NCBI GenBank assembly: GCA_017516485.1
Contig: JAFXCH010000061.1
Coordinates: forward strand, 1 to 64,000
DNA: 64,000 nt
Origin: Clostridia bacterium
GTDB taxonomy: Bacteria; Bacillota; Clostridia; Oscillospirales; Acutalibacteraceae
Direction of reading: 5' to 3'
Below, one piece after another: positions 7,682 through 18,100 of this stretch. The translations under genes were made by a program, and so were the position numbers. The notes under the pieces were generated by a model. It searched no databases. It was not told where the DNA came from and saw only the letters and a list, made by a program, of their open reading frames with translations. The first letter of the stretch is position 1; each line of letters opens with the position of its first letter.

Positions 7682-8614
7682 ATGGTTTGTAACAATATTC
7701 TCGAGGCTATCGGCAACACACCGATAATCAGGCTCTCCCATATGGCTGACCCTGACGGTGCAGAGATACTCGTAAAATTCGAAGGTCTTAATGTAGGCGG
7801 CAGTATCAAGACAAGAACAGCCTACAATATGATTCTTGATGCGGAAGCCAAGGGTCTCATTAACGAAAACACAACAATAGTCGAGCCTACAAGCGGTAAC
7901 CAGGGCATCGGTCTTGCTCTCGTCGGTGCTGTCAGAGGCTACAAGACTGTTATAATTATGCCTGACTCCGTAAGTGAAGAGCGCAGAAAGCTCGTTGAGC
8001 ACTACGGTGCAAGTGTTGTACTTGTACACGACGCAGGCAATATCGGTGACTGTATTGAGGAATGCCTTAACCTTGCACTCAAGATGAAGGAAGAGGATGA
8101 AAACGTATTTGTACCTCAGCAGTTTGAAAACCCTGCAAACGTTGCAATCCAGCGCAGCCGTACAGGCGTTGAGATTCTTGAGCAGGTAAACGCTCCTATC
8201 CACGGCTTCTGCTCCGGCATAGGTACAGGCGGTACAATAACAGGTATCGGTGAAACCCTTAAAGAGGCTAACCCCGATATTGAGATATGGGCTGTTGAGC
8301 CTGCACACGCTGCTATTCTTTCGGGCGGCTCAATCGGCACACACGTGCAGATGGGTATCGGCGACGGCCTTATTCCTGCAATTCTCAATACAGAGATTTA
8401 TAACGATATCTGCATTATCAACGACGATGAAGCACTTCAGACTTCGCGTGACCTTGCTTCAAAAGAGGGTATCCTTTGCGGTATTTCAAGCGGTACAAAT
8501 GTTGCCGCAGCAATAAAGCTTGCAAAGAAGCTCGGCAAGGGCAAGACTGTTGTAACAGTACTTCCCGACACAGCAGAGAGATACTTTTCGACTCCTCTCT
8601 TCACAGAAAAATAA
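7682..8614 (+). CDS. cysK: Cysteine synthase (O-acetylserine sulfhydrylase), PLP-dependent
   Basis: This 310-aa enzyme of the cysteine synthase/cystathionine beta-synthase family joins O-acetylserine and sulfide to cysteine. Lys43 in GGSIKTRTAY is the PLP lysine, GIGTGGTITG binds the PLP phosphate, and PTSGNQGIGLA (70-80) is the substrate loop. Two positions differ from classical CysK: NVGGS instead of NPGGS, and Gln74 where Thr is usual (SGNTGI). The acyl donor may therefore differ. ATG 7682 lies 8 bases from AAAGGTG. A strong terminator follows. No serine acetyltransferase gene is nearby, and no T-box or SAM riboswitch is visible upstream. Confidence 0.92.
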   Translation: MVCNNILEAIGNTPIIRLSHMADPDGAEILVKFEGLNVGGSIKTRTAYNMILDAEAKGLINENTTIVEPTSGNQGIGLALVGAVRGYKTVIIMPDSVSEERRKLVEHYGASVVLVHDAGNIGDCIEECLNLALKMKEEDENVFVPQQFENPANVAIQRSRTGVEILEQVNAPIHGFCSGIGTGGTITGIGETLKEANPDIEIWAVEPAHAAILSGGSIGTHVQMGIGDGLIPAILNTEIYNDICIINDDEALQTSRDLASKEGILCGISSGTNVAAAIKLAKKLGKGKTVVTVLPDTAERYFSTPLFTEK

Positions 8615-8629
8615 ACATCATAAGATTAA

Positions 8630-8675
8630 AAGCGGATTGCATTGTGATTTCACTTTGCAATCCGCTTGTTTTGTT
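8630..8675 (+). terminator. Terminator after cysK
   Basis: AAGCGGATTGCA (8630-8641) pairs with TGCAATCCGCTT (8656-8667) and is followed by GTTTTGTTTCTTTTG. Confidence 0.85.
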
Positions 8676-8718
8676 TCTTTTGTTCTTCGCTTATTGAGAT
8701 AGTCCCATTTTTGAAAGC

Positions 8719-10761
8719 TTAATTCAAACCTTGTGGGCCTACAGTTTCGTATAGATCAAGCACTGCTTTTTTTAGCGGTGCATTTTTTTCGCTCCTTAGT
8801 GCAGGGTCAAGGTCGAGTGTCTCTTTTGCGGCACGCTGTGCCTGCTTTAAAAGCTCCATATCGCTTGAAAGGTCGGCAATTTTCATTTCGGGCAGACCGT
8901 GCTGACGTGCACCGAAAAAGTCGCCGGGTCCTCTGAGCTTCAGGTCTTCGTCGGCAATTTCAAAGCCGTTTGTGGTTTTGCACATTGTCTTAAGTCTGTG
9001 CTGTGCGGTTTTGCCTTTTGCGTCGGATATGAGTATGCAGGTTGATTTGTGCTTGCCTCTGCCGACTCTGCCTCGAAGCTGATGGAGCTGTGACAGACCA
9101 AAACGCTCGGCATTTTCGATTACCATTATTACGCTGTTGGGCACGTCGACACCAACCTCGACAACGGTTGTCGAAACAAGTAGCTGTATATTGCCTGCGG
9201 CAAATTCACGCATAACGCTGTCTTTTTCTGCCGCTTTCATTTTACCGTGAAGCAGACCTACGGTGTAACCCTTAAAGTCCTCTTTTCGCAGTTTTTCGGC
9301 AACCTCTTCTGCGGCTCTCAGCTCGCTTACGTCGCTCTCTTCTACAAGGGGACAGATTATGTAACCCTGCCTGCCCTCGTCAAGGTGCTTTCTGACATAT
9401 CCGTAGGCACGCTGCCTGATATCCGAATCTATTGCAAAGGTTTCAATTTTCTGTCTGCCTGCAGGTAATTCGTCGAGAATTGATATATCGAGGTCACCGT
9501 AAATTATAAGAGCAAGTGTACGCGGAATAGGTGTTGCTGACATAACGAGGGTATGCGGATTAAGCCCCTTACCGCCGAGCGCCGAGCGCTGACCGACACC
9601 GAAACGGTGCTGCTCATCGGTTACGACAAGACCGAGGTTTTTAAACTGAACATCTTTTTGTATCAATGCGTGAGTGCCGATTACAAGGTCAGTTTCGCCC
9701 GAAATCAGGCTCTCTTTTATTCTTTTTTTCTCTTTTGCAGGTGTTGAGCCTACAAGAAGTTCAACCCTAAGGTCGGTGCTTTCGAGCAGCTTACAGAATG
9801 TGCGGTAGTGCTGTGCGGCAAGAATTTCCGTCGGTGCCATTATCGCACACTGGAATGAGTTTGCTGCGCAGGTGTGGGCAACAGCTGCCGCAACCGCGGT
9901 TTTACCCGAGCCGACATCACCCTGAAGAAGTCGGTTCATTGGTTGCGGTTTTTTCATATCTTCTATCGCTTCTTTTACTGCGCGTTTTTGTGCGCCCGTA
10001 GGTGAGAAGGGGAGAAGGCTGAAGAATTCCTCCGAGCAGTCTTTGTTTATCTGACAGCCTGCCTGCTTGCGGTTTCTGCCGCGAAGCAGCATCATACCCG
10101 TCTGCAGTACGTAAAGCTCCTCAAAGCTGAGTCTGCGACGAGCCGTCATAATATCTGCTTCGGTTTTCGGGAAATGTATTTTTTCGAGTGCAGCTCTGTA
10201 GTCGCACAGTGCATATCTGTTTTTTATATCGGTGCTGAGCACATCAGGCGGTAATTCCTCAATGCTGTCAAGTGCACGGCGTACACAGCCTTCAATCATA
10301 CGGGATGAGAGAGACATCGTCTGCGGATAAATCGGACGGATTCTTTCGCCTGTGGTAGCTTTTTCAATCTGTGGATTGAGCATTTCACGTGAATAACCGT
10401 TTTGCTGTATTCTGCCAAAAAACAGATATTCTTCGCCCTCTTCAAGCTTTTCGGCGGCAAATCGGTTGTTGAAAATAGTTATCTTCATTATGTTTTCGCC
10501 GTCTGTTGCCTGAGTCTTGTATATAGTCATTCCCTTGCGGATAAGTGCGTGAGTGACCGGAGAGCACACCATTGCTTTAATACAGCACTGTTCACCCGGT
10601 ACTGCGTCAAGGATTGCTGAAACGCGGCTCCAATCCTCATAAGCTCGCGGAAAAAGGCGCACAAGGGAGCCGATGTTGTCCACACCAAGCCGCCTGAACA
10701 GCTTGGCACGGGCTTCACCGACTCCCTTGAGATATTTGATATCGCTTGAAAAGTTAAGCAT
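8719..10761 (-). CDS. recG: ATP-dependent DNA helicase RecG
   Basis: RecG is a monomeric superfamily-2 helicase that reverses stalled forks and branch-migrates Holliday junctions. The 680-aa protein has the N-terminal wedge/OB region with a helix-hairpin-like YLKGVGEARAKLFRRLG, then Walker A GDVGSGKTAV (Lys287), the DEAD-variant box TDEQHRFG, motif III SATPIPRTLAL and the C-terminal QLRGRVGRG motif. I use ATG 10761, one base after the fakA stop. An upstream in-frame TTG would overlap fakA. asp23-fakA-recG is a conserved Firmicute gene order. Confidence 0.97.
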   Translation of the reverse strand: MLNFSSDIKYLKGVGEARAKLFRRLGVDNIGSLVRLFPRAYEDWSRVSAILDAVPGEQCCIKAMVCSPVTHALIRKGMTIYKTQATDGENIMKITIFNNRFAAEKLEEGEEYLFFGRIQQNGYSREMLNPQIEKATTGERIRPIYPQTMSLSSRMIEGCVRRALDSIEELPPDVLSTDIKNRYALCDYRAALEKIHFPKTEADIMTARRRLSFEELYVLQTGMMLLRGRNRKQAGCQINKDCSEEFFSLLPFSPTGAQKRAVKEAIEDMKKPQPMNRLLQGDVGSGKTAVAAAVAHTCAANSFQCAIMAPTEILAAQHYRTFCKLLESTDLRVELLVGSTPAKEKKRIKESLISGETDLVIGTHALIQKDVQFKNLGLVVTDEQHRFGVGQRSALGGKGLNPHTLVMSATPIPRTLALIIYGDLDISILDELPAGRQKIETFAIDSDIRQRAYGYVRKHLDEGRQGYIICPLVEESDVSELRAAEEVAEKLRKEDFKGYTVGLLHGKMKAAEKDSVMREFAAGNIQLLVSTTVVEVGVDVPNSVIMVIENAERFGLSQLHQLRGRVGRGKHKSTCILISDAKGKTAQHRLKTMCKTTNGFEIADEDLKLRGPGDFFGARQHGLPEMKIADLSSDMELLKQAQRAAKETLDLDPALRSEKNAPLKKAVLDLYETVGPQGLN

Positions 10762-10762
10762 T

Positions 10763-12409
10763 TTATTCAACCGCAATCGTGAAATAGTATATCGGCTGGC
10801 CGCCGGGAATTACGGCAATCTCCGCATCGTGACAGCGTGAAGCTATCATAGTGCTGAGCTCCTGTGCCTGCTCCTCGGTGGAGTCGGCGCCGTAGTAAAT
10901 TGTAATCATTGAAGCACCAAGTTTTTTGTAAAGGCGGCGTGCAACCTTGTAGCCTGCCTTAATCGGGTCGTGCTCAAGTACGGTGATTTTGCCGTCTTCC
11001 ATACCGAGAATCTGACCCTTGCGTACGTGCTGATTATTTACCTCGCTGTCGCGTGCGGCAAAGGTGACAAGACCTGTGCATACATTGCTTGCGGCCTTCA
11101 TCATTTCAAGGTGATTTTTTTCTGCAGGCTGAGTTTCGTCAAAGCTGAGCATGGCGGCAATACCCTGAGGTACAGTTTTGGTATGAAGCACGCTTATGCC
11201 CTTTTCGCAAAGCGGTACAACCTGCTCAGCAGCCATAATGATATTTTTGTTGTTGGGCAGAATGAATACGTGCTCGGCAGGTGTTGCAAGTACCGCACGG
11301 AGAATATCATCCGTGCTGGGGTTCATTGTCTGACCGCCGCTGACTATTCTGTCTGCACCGAGTTGATTGAACATCTCTTCAAAGCCTTCACCTGCACAGA
11401 CTGCGACAAAGCCGAATTGCTTTTCGATTTCTGCAACCTGAGGAGCATCATCTGCTGCAGGTAACTGCTCCTGCTCGATTACGTTGTTGCTGTGCTGGTA
11501 GCGCATATTGTCTATTTTGATGTTGACAAGTGCACCGTATTTAAGACCTGCCTGAATTGCGTTACCCGGGTCATTGGAGTGAACGTGTACTTTTATAATT
11601 TCATCGTCATCAACTACAACAACGCAGTCGCCTATAGTTTCAAGGTAAGCTCGGAGCTTTGCTGCATCCGTAGGCTCGGGGTTTACTCGGTTTACAATAA
11701 ACTCCGTACAGTAGCCGAATTTTATATCTTCGTTTACCGTTGCCGCTGCAGAGACCGTCTGTACGGGTGTTACGGGGTTATCGCCCGAATCGATTATGCC
11801 TTCGCCCTTGAATACGCTGAGCATACCCTGCATAACGAGCAACAGACCCTGACCGCCTGCGTCAACTACTCCTGCTTTTTTAAGCTGGGGAAGAAGCTCG
11901 GGAGTTCTGTCCAGCGATTCTTTTGCAACTTTGCATGCTTTTTCCCAAAGCTCGACCGCATCAATGTTGCCTGCGGCGAGTTTTGCGGCGGCTTCGCCTG
12001 ATTCGCGTATTACGGTGAGGATTGTACCCTCTGTAGGCTTCATAACTGCACCGTAAGCGGATTTGGCACCCTCTTCGAGTGCTTTTGCAAGAGTTTTTGC
12101 ATCAATTTCCGTGTGGTCTTTGAGTGCCTTTGAGAAACCTCTGAAAATAAGTGAAAGTATAACGCCCGAGTTACCTCTTGCGCCTCTGAGCAGAGCGGAT
12201 GCCGCTTTGCCTGCAACCTCACCTGCACCGAGACCGTCGGGCAGAATAGCAAGCTCTCTTGCTGCGGCACGCATTGTCATAGACATATTTGTGCCCGTAT
12301 CGCCGTCGGGCACGGGGAAAACATTGAGTGCGTCGACAGCGGTTTTACTGTTATCAATATTATTTGCCGCGGAAATAATGGCATTTTTTAAACTGGTTCC
12401 GTTAATCAC
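10763..12409 (-). CDS. fakA: FakA/YloV-type DAK2-domain fatty-acid kinase subunit
   Basis: FakA phosphorylates fatty acids held by a FakB (DegV-family) carrier so that exogenous fatty acids can enter phospholipid synthesis. The 548-aa protein has the DhaL/DAK2 domain at its N-terminus with the ATP/Mg motif NVFPVPDGDTGTNMS and RGARGNSGVILS, then a middle domain with GYCTEFIVN and a C-terminal DegV-like region. The start is GTG 12409 after GAGGTAA. It is between asp23 and recG. No fakB gene is visible in the window, so the carrier must be elsewhere. Confidence 0.93.
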   Translation of the reverse strand: MINGTSLKNAIISAANNIDNSKTAVDALNVFPVPDGDTGTNMSMTMRAAARELAILPDGLGAGEVAGKAASALLRGARGNSGVILSLIFRGFSKALKDHTEIDAKTLAKALEEGAKSAYGAVMKPTEGTILTVIRESGEAAAKLAAGNIDAVELWEKACKVAKESLDRTPELLPQLKKAGVVDAGGQGLLLVMQGMLSVFKGEGIIDSGDNPVTPVQTVSAAATVNEDIKFGYCTEFIVNRVNPEPTDAAKLRAYLETIGDCVVVVDDDEIIKVHVHSNDPGNAIQAGLKYGALVNIKIDNMRYQHSNNVIEQEQLPAADDAPQVAEIEKQFGFVAVCAGEGFEEMFNQLGADRIVSGGQTMNPSTDDILRAVLATPAEHVFILPNNKNIIMAAEQVVPLCEKGISVLHTKTVPQGIAAMLSFDETQPAEKNHLEMMKAASNVCTGLVTFAARDSEVNNQHVRKGQILGMEDGKITVLEHDPIKAGYKVARRLYKKLGASMITIYYGADSTEEQAQELSTMIASRCHDAEIAVIPGGQPIYYFTIAVE

Positions 12410-12419
12410 TGCTTTTACC

Positions 12420-12779
12420 TCAGCTTTCTGCCTTCATGCCGTCAACAAATACTTTGATTTTTGCAACTTCCATACCGGTTGCTTCTTCGACGGTGTATTT
12501 TACTTTGTTTGTTATGCTCTGACAAATTGCGTTTATGTTAAGGCCGTAAGTCATAATTATATGCAGCTCAATTACCAGACCTGCGGCAACCTTCTGTACG
12601 CTGACGCCCTGGTCGGGGAATAGCAGACCTTTTTTTACAAAAGCGCGCAGCTGCTGGCGCTTGTTTGTGTGTGCCATACCTACAACGCCGAAACACGATG
12701 TTACGGTGTTGCCTATAAGGTTTACAAAATAGTTTTCGCTTATTTCTATTGTGCCCATGTGATTTTCGAACTTAATCAT
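12420..12779 (-). CDS. Asp23/Gls24 family envelope-stress protein (YloU-like)
   Basis: This 119-aa Asp23/Gls24 domain protein resembles YloU, which is found upstream of YloV/FakA in Firmicutes. GTIEISENYFVNLIGNTVTSCFGVVGM is the family's N-terminal signature, shown here only for its GTIEIS and CFGVVGM parts; the alternating hydrophobic strand VAAGLVIELHIIMTYG and the final KIKVFVDGMK are also typical. The start is ATG 12779, with AAAGGAGG at correct distance; the longer reading from 12812 would run into the preceding lipoprotein gene. Ten bases separate its stop from fakA. Asp23 proteins help hold cell-envelope integrity; the molecular role is poorly known. Confidence 0.88.
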   Translation of the reverse strand: MIKFENHMGTIEISENYFVNLIGNTVTSCFGVVGMAHTNKRQQLRAFVKKGLLFPDQGVSVQKVAAGLVIELHIIMTYGLNINAICQSITNKVKYTVEEATGMEVAKIKVFVDGMKAES

Positions 12780-12793
12780 TCGGCTTCCTCCTT

Positions 12794-14377
12794 TTAAGTC
12801 TTTACAGTCCAACTGTCTATATTGCAGAAGTTATCATAGCAGGTTGAGTTGGTCTGCGATGAGATTTTGCGTGAATATATTTCGATTCCGCTGCGGTAGC
12901 ATACGGGTACAAACGGCATTTCTTTTTCGAAAAGCTTGCAGAAGTCCGATATTGACATACTGCCTGCGAGCATATTGCGGTATTCGGCAGCACATACGGT
13001 GAATGTGTTTTCGTTCTGGTCAGCAAGAGTTATTGCGCTGTTTGTTATGCTGTTTTCGGTGAAAAACTGAGAGATATTCATATTGGCGGGTATTTTTAAC
13101 TCACCAAGATACATATCATAGTTACCGTCGGCAATTGCCTGAGTATAGTCTTTGTAAGACAGCTCAACAATTTTTACATTGAAATTCAGCTTTGCGAGCT
13201 GCTCTTTTATCTGCTTTGCCGCGGCAACCTTGAATTCGTTGTCTTTACATACGGTAAGTGAGCAGGTTAGACTCTTTCTGCTGCTGCAACGGTAGCCGTA
13301 GCTGTTGATTGACGTGTAGCCTGCTTGCTCAAGAATTGTTTTTGCGCCGTTAACGTCGGCTGTCATTTTGCTCAGCGGTGTAATACCGTCCATAGCGCTC
13401 CAATAAGGATTAAAGGGAAGCGAGGACGATGTGGCGTGCCCCTGGAAACCCTGCGAGGTTATTGCATCGCGGTCGAGCAACACAGATACTGCACGGCGTA
13501 CGGCGTTTTCGGTGAAAATTGATTTTTCATCGTTGAAAGCAATATAGACAAGGTTGTTTGTCGGCACTACTGAAAGGCCTGCGTTTACTCTGGAGTATGA
13601 GCCTGATGAAAGGTCGTTGTACCAATAGTCGTAGTTGCCTACCTGCAATCCGTATGCCAGACCTTCCGAATCGTTGACTTCAAAAAGAGAGATTGAAGTT
13701 ATAGTCATCTTCTCTTTTCGGTTACATCTGGGGTTGGGGATAAGTGTAGCGGTTGGCAGTGTACCGCTGATTATATATCTGCCTGCACCTACGGGAGGTA
13801 CGATATCAAAAATATTATCGCCCGAGTTGAGCGCCTGCACAGTGCCTTTTTTTACAATCGGGAAATCAAGGCAGGCGAGTGCGTTGATGTTGGGTGAGTG
13901 AAGCGTAAAGTTGACCATATCACCTGAAGAGGAAGCGGATTTGATGCCTGAAAGGCGGGCAGCATAGAAGCTGCTTGCCTTGGCTTTTTCAAAAGAATAT
14001 ACAACATCATCGGCAGTTATTGCAGAGCCGTCTGAAAAAACGATACCGCTTTTGAGCTTAACAGCCATGAGTGTACCGCTATTGGAGTAGCCGCTTATGA
14101 GTATCGACTGCGGTGTAAAATTCTTGTCAATGTATATAAGTCCGTCATACAGCAGGGTAACAAGTGAGCGGTTGACGGAGCTGATGTTTTTAAACGGGTC
14201 AAGCGTGTCATTATGTGCTATCGGTAAAGTGATGCTGTTTTTCGAAGGCGGCTTTACCTGCTGTACGGCTGTTGTGGCTTCTTCGACAACTTCTTCATCG
14301 GTTTGAGAGCATGCACAAAGAGAAAACACAGCCGCAACTGCGAGTAACACACTTGTTATTTTGTGAGCGTTTTTCAT
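12794..14377 (-). CDS. Extracellular solute-binding lipoprotein, SBP_bac_5 (peptide/nickel ABC type)
   Basis: This 527-aa lipoprotein opens with a signal peptide ending in the lipobox LCAC, so Cys24 or so would be lipidated, followed by an acidic linker. The mature part fits the oligopeptide-binding family 5: DGLIYIDKNFTPQSILISGY, VKLKSGIVFSDGSAITADDVVYSF and KQIKEQLAKLNFNVKIVEL mark the domains in order. Such proteins capture peptides or similar solutes outside the membrane for an ABC importer. No permease or ATPase gene of that importer is adjacent. Instead it sits between ymdB and asp23, its RBS overlapping the ymdB stop. The ligand is unknown. Confidence 0.88.
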   Translation of the reverse strand: MKNAHKITSVLLAVAAVFSLCACSQTDEEVVEEATTAVQQVKPPSKNSITLPIAHNDTLDPFKNISSVNRSLVTLLYDGLIYIDKNFTPQSILISGYSNSGTLMAVKLKSGIVFSDGSAITADDVVYSFEKAKASSFYAARLSGIKSASSSGDMVNFTLHSPNINALACLDFPIVKKGTVQALNSGDNIFDIVPPVGAGRYIISGTLPTATLIPNPRCNRKEKMTITSISLFEVNDSEGLAYGLQVGNYDYWYNDLSSGSYSRVNAGLSVVPTNNLVYIAFNDEKSIFTENAVRRAVSVLLDRDAITSQGFQGHATSSSLPFNPYWSAMDGITPLSKMTADVNGAKTILEQAGYTSINSYGYRCSSRKSLTCSLTVCKDNEFKVAAAKQIKEQLAKLNFNVKIVELSYKDYTQAIADGNYDMYLGELKIPANMNISQFFTENSITNSAITLADQNENTFTVCAAEYRNMLAGSMSISDFCKLFEKEMPFVPVCYRSGIEIYSRKISSQTNSTCYDNFCNIDSWTVKT

Positions 14378-14380
14378 AGG

Positions 14381-15151
14381 TTATCCTCTGATATTGATTC
14401 TTTGTATGCTTACGGTTTTTCCGCTTTGTCTATCGATTTCAAAAAGGCAACCATTGAGCATACATTCACCCTCGTTGTTGTCAAATCGTGAGGGCATATT
14501 TGTTTTGAGCTTATTTATAATAATCTGCGGAGTTACACCGAGTACGGACTGTACCGTTCCCGTCATACCGAGGTCGGTAATATAGCCTGTGCCTTCGGGC
14601 AGAATCTGTTCGTCTGCAGTCTGTACATGTGTGTGTGTGCCGAAAACAGCACTTACTCTTCCGTCAAGATAAAAGCCGAGTGCACGCTTTTCGCCTGTAG
14701 CTTCCGCGTGAAAATCCACAAGCTTTATGCGGCAGTCTTTTATCTCTTCAAGGCATTTGTCAACACAGATAAAGGGATTGTCGCCATCCATAAATGCGTT
14801 GCCTGCAAGGTTGATTACACCTATTTTTACGCTGCCCATATCCGCAACAGCAAAACCGTTGCCGGGGTTGCCTGCATAGTAGTTTGCAGGGCGGATTATG
14901 TCGCGGCAGGTGTCGAGCCGCTCATAAATTTCACGGCGGCGGTAGACATGGTTGCCCGTTGTGATAAGGTCAACACCGCATTCAAAAAGGCTGTCGGCTG
15001 ATTGAGGTGTTATGCCGTTGCCTGCGGCGGAATTTTCGCCGTTGGCAATACAGAAATCAACACCGTACTGCTTTTTTATTGTCGGCAGACGCTTGCGCAG
15101 ATATTCGCAGCCCGGTGTACCGACAACGTCGCCAATTGTAAGAATAATCAT
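14381..15151 (-). CDS. ymdB: YmdB-type metallophosphoesterase
   Basis: This 256-aa cytosolic protein matches the YmdB family of metal-dependent phosphodiesterases. In Bacillus subtilis YmdB hydrolyses 2',3'-cyclic nucleotides and influences biofilm and motility decisions. The metal-site motifs are visible in order: IGDVVGTPG at the start, NGENSAAGNGI, TTGNHVYRR, VDFHAEATGEK and FGTHTHVQTAD. Length is normal for the family. It starts 11 bp after the subtilase stop, with a GGAGAG site inside that gene's end, so translation may be coupled. Confidence 0.93.
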   Translation of the reverse strand: MIILTIGDVVGTPGCEYLRKRLPTIKKQYGVDFCIANGENSAAGNGITPQSADSLFECGVDLITTGNHVYRRREIYERLDTCRDIIRPANYYAGNPGNGFAVADMGSVKIGVINLAGNAFMDGDNPFICVDKCLEEIKDCRIKLVDFHAEATGEKRALGFYLDGRVSAVFGTHTHVQTADEQILPEGTGYITDLGMTGTVQSVLGVTPQIIINKLKTNMPSRFDNNEGECMLNGCLFEIDRQSGKTVSIQRINIRG

Positions 15152-15162
15152 TTGTTATCGGT

Positions 15163-18100
15163 TCACTCTCCTGCTACGTAATCGTTGAATATTAAGTTAT
15201 TACAGATTGCACTCTCCTGAATAAGCATTGAGTCGTCCTCTGTGACAGTGCCGTCACAGTCTGCGTCAGCCGCTATAGTATATGCATTGTGTGACATTTC
15301 AAGCATACCCAGAGCTAACATCCTTGCAAGGAATGCATCGTTTGCGTCTGATTTGCCGTTGCCGTCAATATCGCCGAGCACTGCGACAACGTAAACTATA
15401 TCCTCGCAACCGTCTTTTGAAAGTGTTACGGTTGAGCCTGTTGAGTATGTGTCCTCGCTGTTTGATTCGCGGTTTACCGTATATCCTCCGGTGGCTTCAA
15501 GCGTTTCGAAATAGTATTCAAGTGAATCTGCTGTAAAAACAATACATTTGTTGCGGTTATCTGCAACAACAGACGGGTCGAGTGATTCAATAGAAGCATT
15601 TGATTCGAGTGCGGCAATTGCATCAAGAATATCCTGAGCCATTTTGTCAACGGCAGCCTGCTCGTCTGAGTATTTACCGTAGACAACTGCGCCTACTGCC
15701 GCCGTTACACCGCTGAAGTCAACATAATCGGCAGGATTAAGTGCTGCAGCCTGAGACTTTGCTTCTTCTACTGCGGAATAGTCTGCAGGTGTACGCTCAA
15801 TCAGTTTATCCATAGCTTCAAGCAACTCGAGATATTTGGCGTCAACCTCGTCCTGCTGGTATGCATAGAGGTCATAATCAATGCTGTCAATAACAGCCTG
15901 AACGATTTCGTAGTTTGTGAATGTGTTGGGGTCAAGACTCTGTGCGGTGGCGACAATTCTGTTGAGCGTAGTGTAATTAGCTTTGCCTACTACTGTGCGC
16001 ATTGCAGCTTCGGTAACAAGTTTCATACTGAGCATTCTGCCGTTACCTGTTGCGGGGTGAAGCTCATAATATACGTTATCTGTACCCTTCTGGGTCTGAG
16101 TGTTGTCCTTTACGTCACAGCGAGTGTTTTCTTTTATCATTGTTTTGACCTGAGCACCGGTAAGGTTTGGGTTGATTGCAAAGCACAGTGCCGCAACTGC
16201 TGTTACCTGCGGAGCAGCCTGGGAGGTGCCTGTTGCCATACCGTACATTATAGTGTACTCGCCTTTGGAATCTGCCTGCGGAGTAGTGGCACCCATTATT
16301 CTGTAGCCCGGTGCATATATATCAACTCTGCTGCCTGCGTTACTGCGGTAATACATTGTGAAGTCGGCGTATTTTGAAACGTTGCTGTCGTTTTCAGCAG
16401 CACCTACAATGATAATACGGTCATAAACAGCCTGTATCTGAGAGCGTGTGAGTGAACCGTAAGAACCGTCTATACGTACCGAGCAATAAAGACCGTTTTG
16501 AGTTGCATCAACACTGCGGTACATATTGCTGCCGAGTCTTGTATCTATAACACCGTTACCCGCTGACTGCACAACGACAAATTCTTTGCCTGATCGTATA
16601 AGACTGCTCATACCTACGGCACACTGTCTTGCCGTCGAATCGAGGTCTGACGTAGAATAAGGGTTGAGATACGGATTGCTGCCGGTTGTATTGTTGAGAC
16701 CGAGCGAAAGGTTTACTGCTTTTGCACCGTTTGTAACCTGCGACGAAACGGCACTTACAATATAGCTGATTGTATTGCTCGCCGCACCGAAGTTAGCGGC
16801 ATAAATGTCAACATCCTGAAGCAGACCTGCAATACCCAAGCTATTATTTTGCGTTGCACCGATAATACTTGCAACGTGTGTGCCGTGGAATTGGTCGGCT
16901 TTATCCTTGGCTACGGTTGAGAATACGTTGTCGCTTTCGTAAGAGCCTGCAAATTTTACTTTGCCGGACATATCCTCGTGGTCGGTCATAACGGGGCCGT
17001 CAATAATACCGACTGTTGCCTTGCCGAAAAACTGCTGATAATCCCATGCACTGTGTGCCTGGATAGCTTCAACGTGCCAGTTGTAGCCGTCGGGGATTTC
17101 TTCGTTGCGGGTCTCTTTGTAGCTTACGTACGTGCTCCACGGGTCGTTTGTAACGGTATTGATATTCAGCGGCAGAATCTGTTCAATACCTGCACCGATA
17201 ACCTCGTCATATTCTTCGAGTTTTGTACAGATTTCGTTGAGCTTATCAAGATATTCTGCTTCAAATCTTGCCTGTACCATAGCAATATCGTTTACTTCAC
17301 CGACACGCTCTGCACCGAAATCGGCAAGAATCTCAGCTATTCTTTCGTCGGTTGTATCGAGGTCAAAATAAATGTTGATTATCTCTTTTACATATTTTGT
17401 GCCGTTTTCCTCGGCTTCTTCGTCGGGAGTACGCTGATAAAGCTCACCCTTGTCATAGTATATATCCTGCACCTGAGTGCGTGTTTCGCCGTTTGCGAGG
17501 GTTGCGGTGAAGGTTACTTTATTATCGCCGTGTTTGAGTGCGAGGTTATCAATGCTCCAGTCGCAACCGTTGAGCGTTGCTGTGCCGCTTGAGCCTACCT
17601 CGAAATTGTCGATATCACTGCGGACTTCATAAGTGACCGATGTTATGGTTGAATCTGCGATTGCAGTACCGCTGAAATCTGCGACAGGTCGGGTAACTGT
17701 ACCTGCGGCGCCTTCGGCTTCAAGCTCAAAATCAGCTTCGCTTTCGGCGGTGTAGTTTACGGTAATGCTGATGGGGTATGATGTATCACCGATTGTGATT
17801 GAATCTTCAAGAGTGAAACTGCGTGACTCGGCAGCGTTTGCGATGAACATACCCATAACGGGTGTAAGCATTGTGAGGGCAAGAAGCATAGCTGCAGCTT
17901 TCTTGTGCTTTCTTGCAAAGATTATAACTACTGCAACTACTACAACTGCTGCTGCAACAGCGGCTATAACGGCTTTTTCGTTTGTTTTTTTGACAGCAAC
18001 GGCTTCAACTTCGGGTTCGGTTGAAGCTTCGCCGTCTGTTATAACCGGTGCGTTTATTGCATTGAAAACAAGCTCGGATTTATATGTATCACCTGCGGCA

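Noticed and set aside
7550-8308. 252-aa minus-strand ORF opposite cysK
   Set aside because: It is antisense to a well-supported cysK, has Cys/Tyr-rich shadow composition, no RBS and no recognisable motif.
11492-12001. 169-aa plus-strand ORF opposite fakA
   Set aside because: Antisense shadow of fakA, with no RBS and atypical composition.
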